DNA of 10,200 nucleotides. Origin: DATGHS01 sp035307785 (GTDB taxonomy: Bacteria > Planctomycetota > Planctomycetia > Gemmatales > Gemmataceae). The stretch covers positions 1-10,200 of the forward strand of contig DATGHS010000083.1 in the NCBI GenBank assembly GCA_035307785.1, given 5' to 3'. Below, piece after piece: positions 8,326-10,200 of this stretch; the first letter of the stretch is position 1, and every line of letters begins with the position of its first letter. Made by a program: the position numbers and the translations under genes. The notes beneath the pieces were generated by a model. The model made no database searches. It was given only the letters and a program-made list of their open reading frames with translations, and was not told where the DNA came from.

Positions 8326-9834
8326 ATGCGCGCTCGCCTCCTTCTAGTATCCGTCTCGATGCTTCTCCTCTCCACTGTGGGACTCGAGGCCGATCCGCTT
8401 ACACTGACCGCTCGCTATCGCGCTCCGAACGCGGCCGACCTCGGTGGCTATGAGGTGCGCGAGAAGACACTATCGTGGCAGCCCAAGCAGACGGCGATCG
8501 TCATCTGCGACATGTGGGACAAGCACTGGTGCAACGGCGCCACCCAGCGGGTAGCCGAAATGGCACCGCGGATGAACCAAGTGGTGGCGAAGGCGCGCGC
8601 GAAGGGCGTGTTTATCATCCACGCGCCGAGCGAGTGCATGGATTTCTACAAAGACACACCGCAGCGGAAGCTGGCTCAGTCGGCCCCGCTTGCAAAGAAC
8701 TTGCCCACAGACATCGGCGCGTGGTGCCGTCAAATCACGAACGAACCGAAATTGCCCATCGACGATTCCGACGGCGGCTGCGACGATACCGAGCCGTCGA
8801 AATCCTTTCGGGCCTGGAAACGGCAACACGAAGCGATCGTGATCGCCGAAGGCGATGCGGTGAGTGATTCTGGAAAGGAAATCTGGAACCTGCTGGAAGC
8901 GCGCGGCATTCAGAACGTGATCATTATGGGAGTGCATGCGAACATGTGTGTGCTCGGCCGGCCCTTCGGACTGCGGCAAATGGCGAAGAATGGCAAGAAC
9001 GTCGTCCTGGCCCGCGACCTGACCGATGCCATGTACAACCCCAAGAAAGCGCCGTTTGTGTCGCACCGCCGCGGCACCGAGTTTGTGATCGAACACATTG
9101 AACGCTACGTCGCCCCGTCGATTGATTCGAGCGAAATCCTGGGCGAAGCGAGAAAGCCACACGTCGTATTCCTGATTGGCGAGGATGAATACAAAACGGA
9201 AGTCTCGCTGCCGGAGTTTGCCAAGAAGGAACTGGAGCCGCGCGGCATTCGTTGCACCTTTGTCCTGGCTGACGAAAAGGAAAAGAGCCGCTTCGTCGGC
9301 CTCGAAGCACTGAAGAATGCCGATTTACTCGTTCTGAGCGTGCGGCGGCGTATTCCACCGCCGAACCAGTTGCAGATGGTTCGCGATTATCTCGAATCGG
9401 GCAAGCCGCTGCTTGGCATTCGCACCGCCAGCCATGCGTTTTGCCTGGTAGATAAGCCCGAAGGCTGGCCGGGCTTCGACCACGACGTCCTGGGCGGCGA
9501 TTACAAAATGCATTATGGCAAGGGCGTGGCCACGGTGTGTACGGCGATCGAAGAATCGGCCAAGCATCCAATCTTGACGGACATTCCCGCCAAATTTGAA
9601 TCGAAATCGCACCTTTACAAGAACAAGACGTTGGCGAAAACGGCGACACCGCTGTTGCGCGGCAACATCGGGCCCGAGGGCAAGGAAAACGAATTCGTGG
9701 CTTGGACCAATACCTATAAGGGCGGGCGGATTTTCTACACATCGCTGGGCAGCCCGGATGATTTCGCCGACGCGTCGTTCCGGCGCTTGCTCCGCAATGG
9801 CATCGACTGGGCACTGGAGCGGGAAGTGAGATGA
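8326..9834 (+). CDS. Secreted isochorismatase-like/ThuA-like fusion protein
   Basis: A 502-aa two-domain protein with an N-terminal signal peptide (residues 1-22, core LLLVSVSMLLLSTVGL), so it acts outside the cytoplasm. Residues about 54-262 form a cysteine-hydrolase (isochorismatase-like) domain. Its likely catalytic residues are D62 in VICDMWDKHWC, a lysine probably at K165, and nucleophile C208 in MGVHANMCVLGRPFG. Residues about 277-498 form a ThuA-like, glutamine-amidotransferase-fold domain, shown by HVVFLIGEDEY, ADLLVLSVRRR, GKPLLGIRTASHAF, VLGGDYKMHYGKG and GRIFYTSLGSPDDF. ThuA proteins are linked to sugar metabolism, but the family's reactions are poorly defined, and the substrate here is unknown. 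GAGGA at 8314-8318 lies seven bases before the ATG and supports the start. The gene is divergent from the DUF1553 operon and ends four bases before a large inverted repeat. Confidence 0.92.
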   Translation: MRARLLLVSVSMLLLSTVGLEADPLTLTARYRAPNAADLGGYEVREKTLSWQPKQTAIVICDMWDKHWCNGATQRVAEMAPRMNQVVAKARAKGVFIIHAPSECMDFYKDTPQRKLAQSAPLAKNLPTDIGAWCRQITNEPKLPIDDSDGGCDDTEPSKSFRAWKRQHEAIVIAEGDAVSDSGKEIWNLLEARGIQNVIIMGVHANMCVLGRPFGLRQMAKNGKNVVLARDLTDAMYNPKKAPFVSHRRGTEFVIEHIERYVAPSIDSSEILGEARKPHVVFLIGEDEYKTEVSLPEFAKKELEPRGIRCTFVLADEKEKSRFVGLEALKNADLLVLSVRRRIPPPNQLQMVRDYLESGKPLLGIRTASHAFCLVDKPEGWPGFDHDVLGGDYKMHYGKGVATVCTAIEESAKHPILTDIPAKFESKSHLYKNKTLAKTATPLLRGNIGPEGKENEFVAWTNTYKGGRIFYTSLGSPDDFADASFRRLLRNGIDWALEREVR

Positions 9835-9837
9835 ATT

Positions 9838-9950
9838 TAGCCCACGGATAAACACGGACTTCGTAACACCGATGAGCACGGATGGGAAACATTTAAGAAT
9901 TCCGATCAGTGTTCATCCGTGATATGCAATCCGTGTTGATCCGTGGGCTA
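9838..9950. repeat. 113-bp inverted repeat of ACGGAT units
   Basis: Two 50-base arms (9838-9887 and 9901-9950) pair at about 41 of 50 positions around a 13-nt AT-rich loop. The outermost 20 bases differ at one position (TAGCCCACGGAT, then A or C, then AACACGG). Each arm contains repeated CACGGAT/ACGGATGA units spaced 9-15 nt. It lies between two convergent genes, and its last three bases are the stop codon of the minus-strand gene. A transcript from either side would form a very long hairpin, so termination or 3'-end protection is plausible. It is related in unit sequence to the element at 234-331. Confidence 0.85.
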
Positions 9951-10200
9951 GTTCTCCAACGCGCGCAACACCAGGTCGTGGACATCCGTCACCGCCAATT
10001 TCTCCGCTGGTGCTGGCCCATTGCCAATCAACAGCGGCCGGTCTTGAGGGGCGGTCGCCGCCAAGCCGTGGCTGCCGCGGACGATGCCCGTATCTAACGG
10101 AATCACATCCATCTTCATGCGGAAGCCGAGCTTCTTCTGCAGCAAACGGAACGCCGCTCGCGCCTTCACCATTGGCCGCTGCGGATCGAAAAACAGCTCG
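9948..10200 (-). CDS. C-terminal part of an alkaline-phosphatase-superfamily phosphodiesterase
   Basis: Eighty-three residues are visible; the start lies beyond the right edge. The block KKLGFRMKMDVIPLDTGIVRGSHGL, APQDRPLLIGNG and TDVHDLVLRAL matches, from memory, the C-terminal end of type I phosphodiesterase/nucleotide-pyrophosphatase-like proteins of the alkaline phosphatase superfamily. In that fold the histidine of GSHG is a metal ligand. These enzymes cleave phosphodiester or pyrophosphate bonds; the substrate here cannot be told. EboF, another ebo-cluster protein, belongs to the same superfamily and ends in a similar way, but this gene is convergent with, and about 9 kb from, the EboB-like gene. 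The TAG stop is supplied by the outer end of the adjoining inverted repeat. Confidence 0.75.
   Translation of the reverse strand, partial: ELFFDPQRPMVKARAAFRLLQKKLGFRMKMDVIPLDTGIVRGSHGLAATAPQDRPLLIGNGPAPAEKLAVTDVHDLVLRALEN

Noticed and set aside
8924..9892. Minus-strand open frame of 322 codons opposite the isochorismatase-ThuA gene
   Set aside because: The product is low-complexity, rich in arginine, cysteine and proline, antisense to a well-supported gene, and starts inside the inverted repeat.

Overview
The window looks like chromosomal DNA of a planctomycete, most likely a soil or freshwater Pirellulales/Gemmatales-type organism. The evidence is the set of families present: a DUF1549/DUF1553 protein with a DUF1501 partner, a ThuA-domain protein, an Uma2-family nuclease, and REP-like palindromes carrying the string CTTGCGGCTTAGC. 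All identifications rest on motifs and recalled family patterns; no search was run.

Left part (1-3389, all + strand): the C-terminal end of an unrecognised protein, then a repeat-filled gap. After it come four closely spaced genes: a TatD-like metal hydrolase of the EboB type, an unrecognised 159-aa protein, tsaD (tRNA t6A synthesis), and a thioredoxin-fold protein. Gaps of 34, 2 and 31 nt suggest one transcript.

Centre (3479-7836, all - strand): an operon read right to left, DUF1549/DUF1553, then Uma2, then DUF1501. The first and last usually form an adjacent secreted pair in planctomycetes; here a cytoplasmic Uma2 gene sits between them with gaps of 3 and 8 nt. The Uma2/DUF1501 junction contains an A-AAA-AAG heptamer whose -1 frame opens directly into DUF1501. 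A 47-bp REP-like palindrome lies in frame inside the DUF1553 gene and is read as about 16 amino acids.

Right part (7837-10200): a 489-bp divergent spacer with several small dyads, then a + strand secreted fusion of an isochorismatase-like domain and a ThuA-like domain. A 113-bp near-perfect inverted repeat built of ACGGAT units follows, then the 3' end of a convergent gene for an alkaline-phosphatase-superfamily phosphodiesterase.

The secreted DUF1553, DUF1501 and isochorismatase-ThuA proteins fit a periplasmic degradation or processing role, but their substrates are unknown. The best leads are the possible frameshift fusion point, the REP element domesticated inside a coding sequence, the ACGGAT-unit hairpins, and the EboB-like hydrolase with an unrecognised tsaD-linked neighbour.
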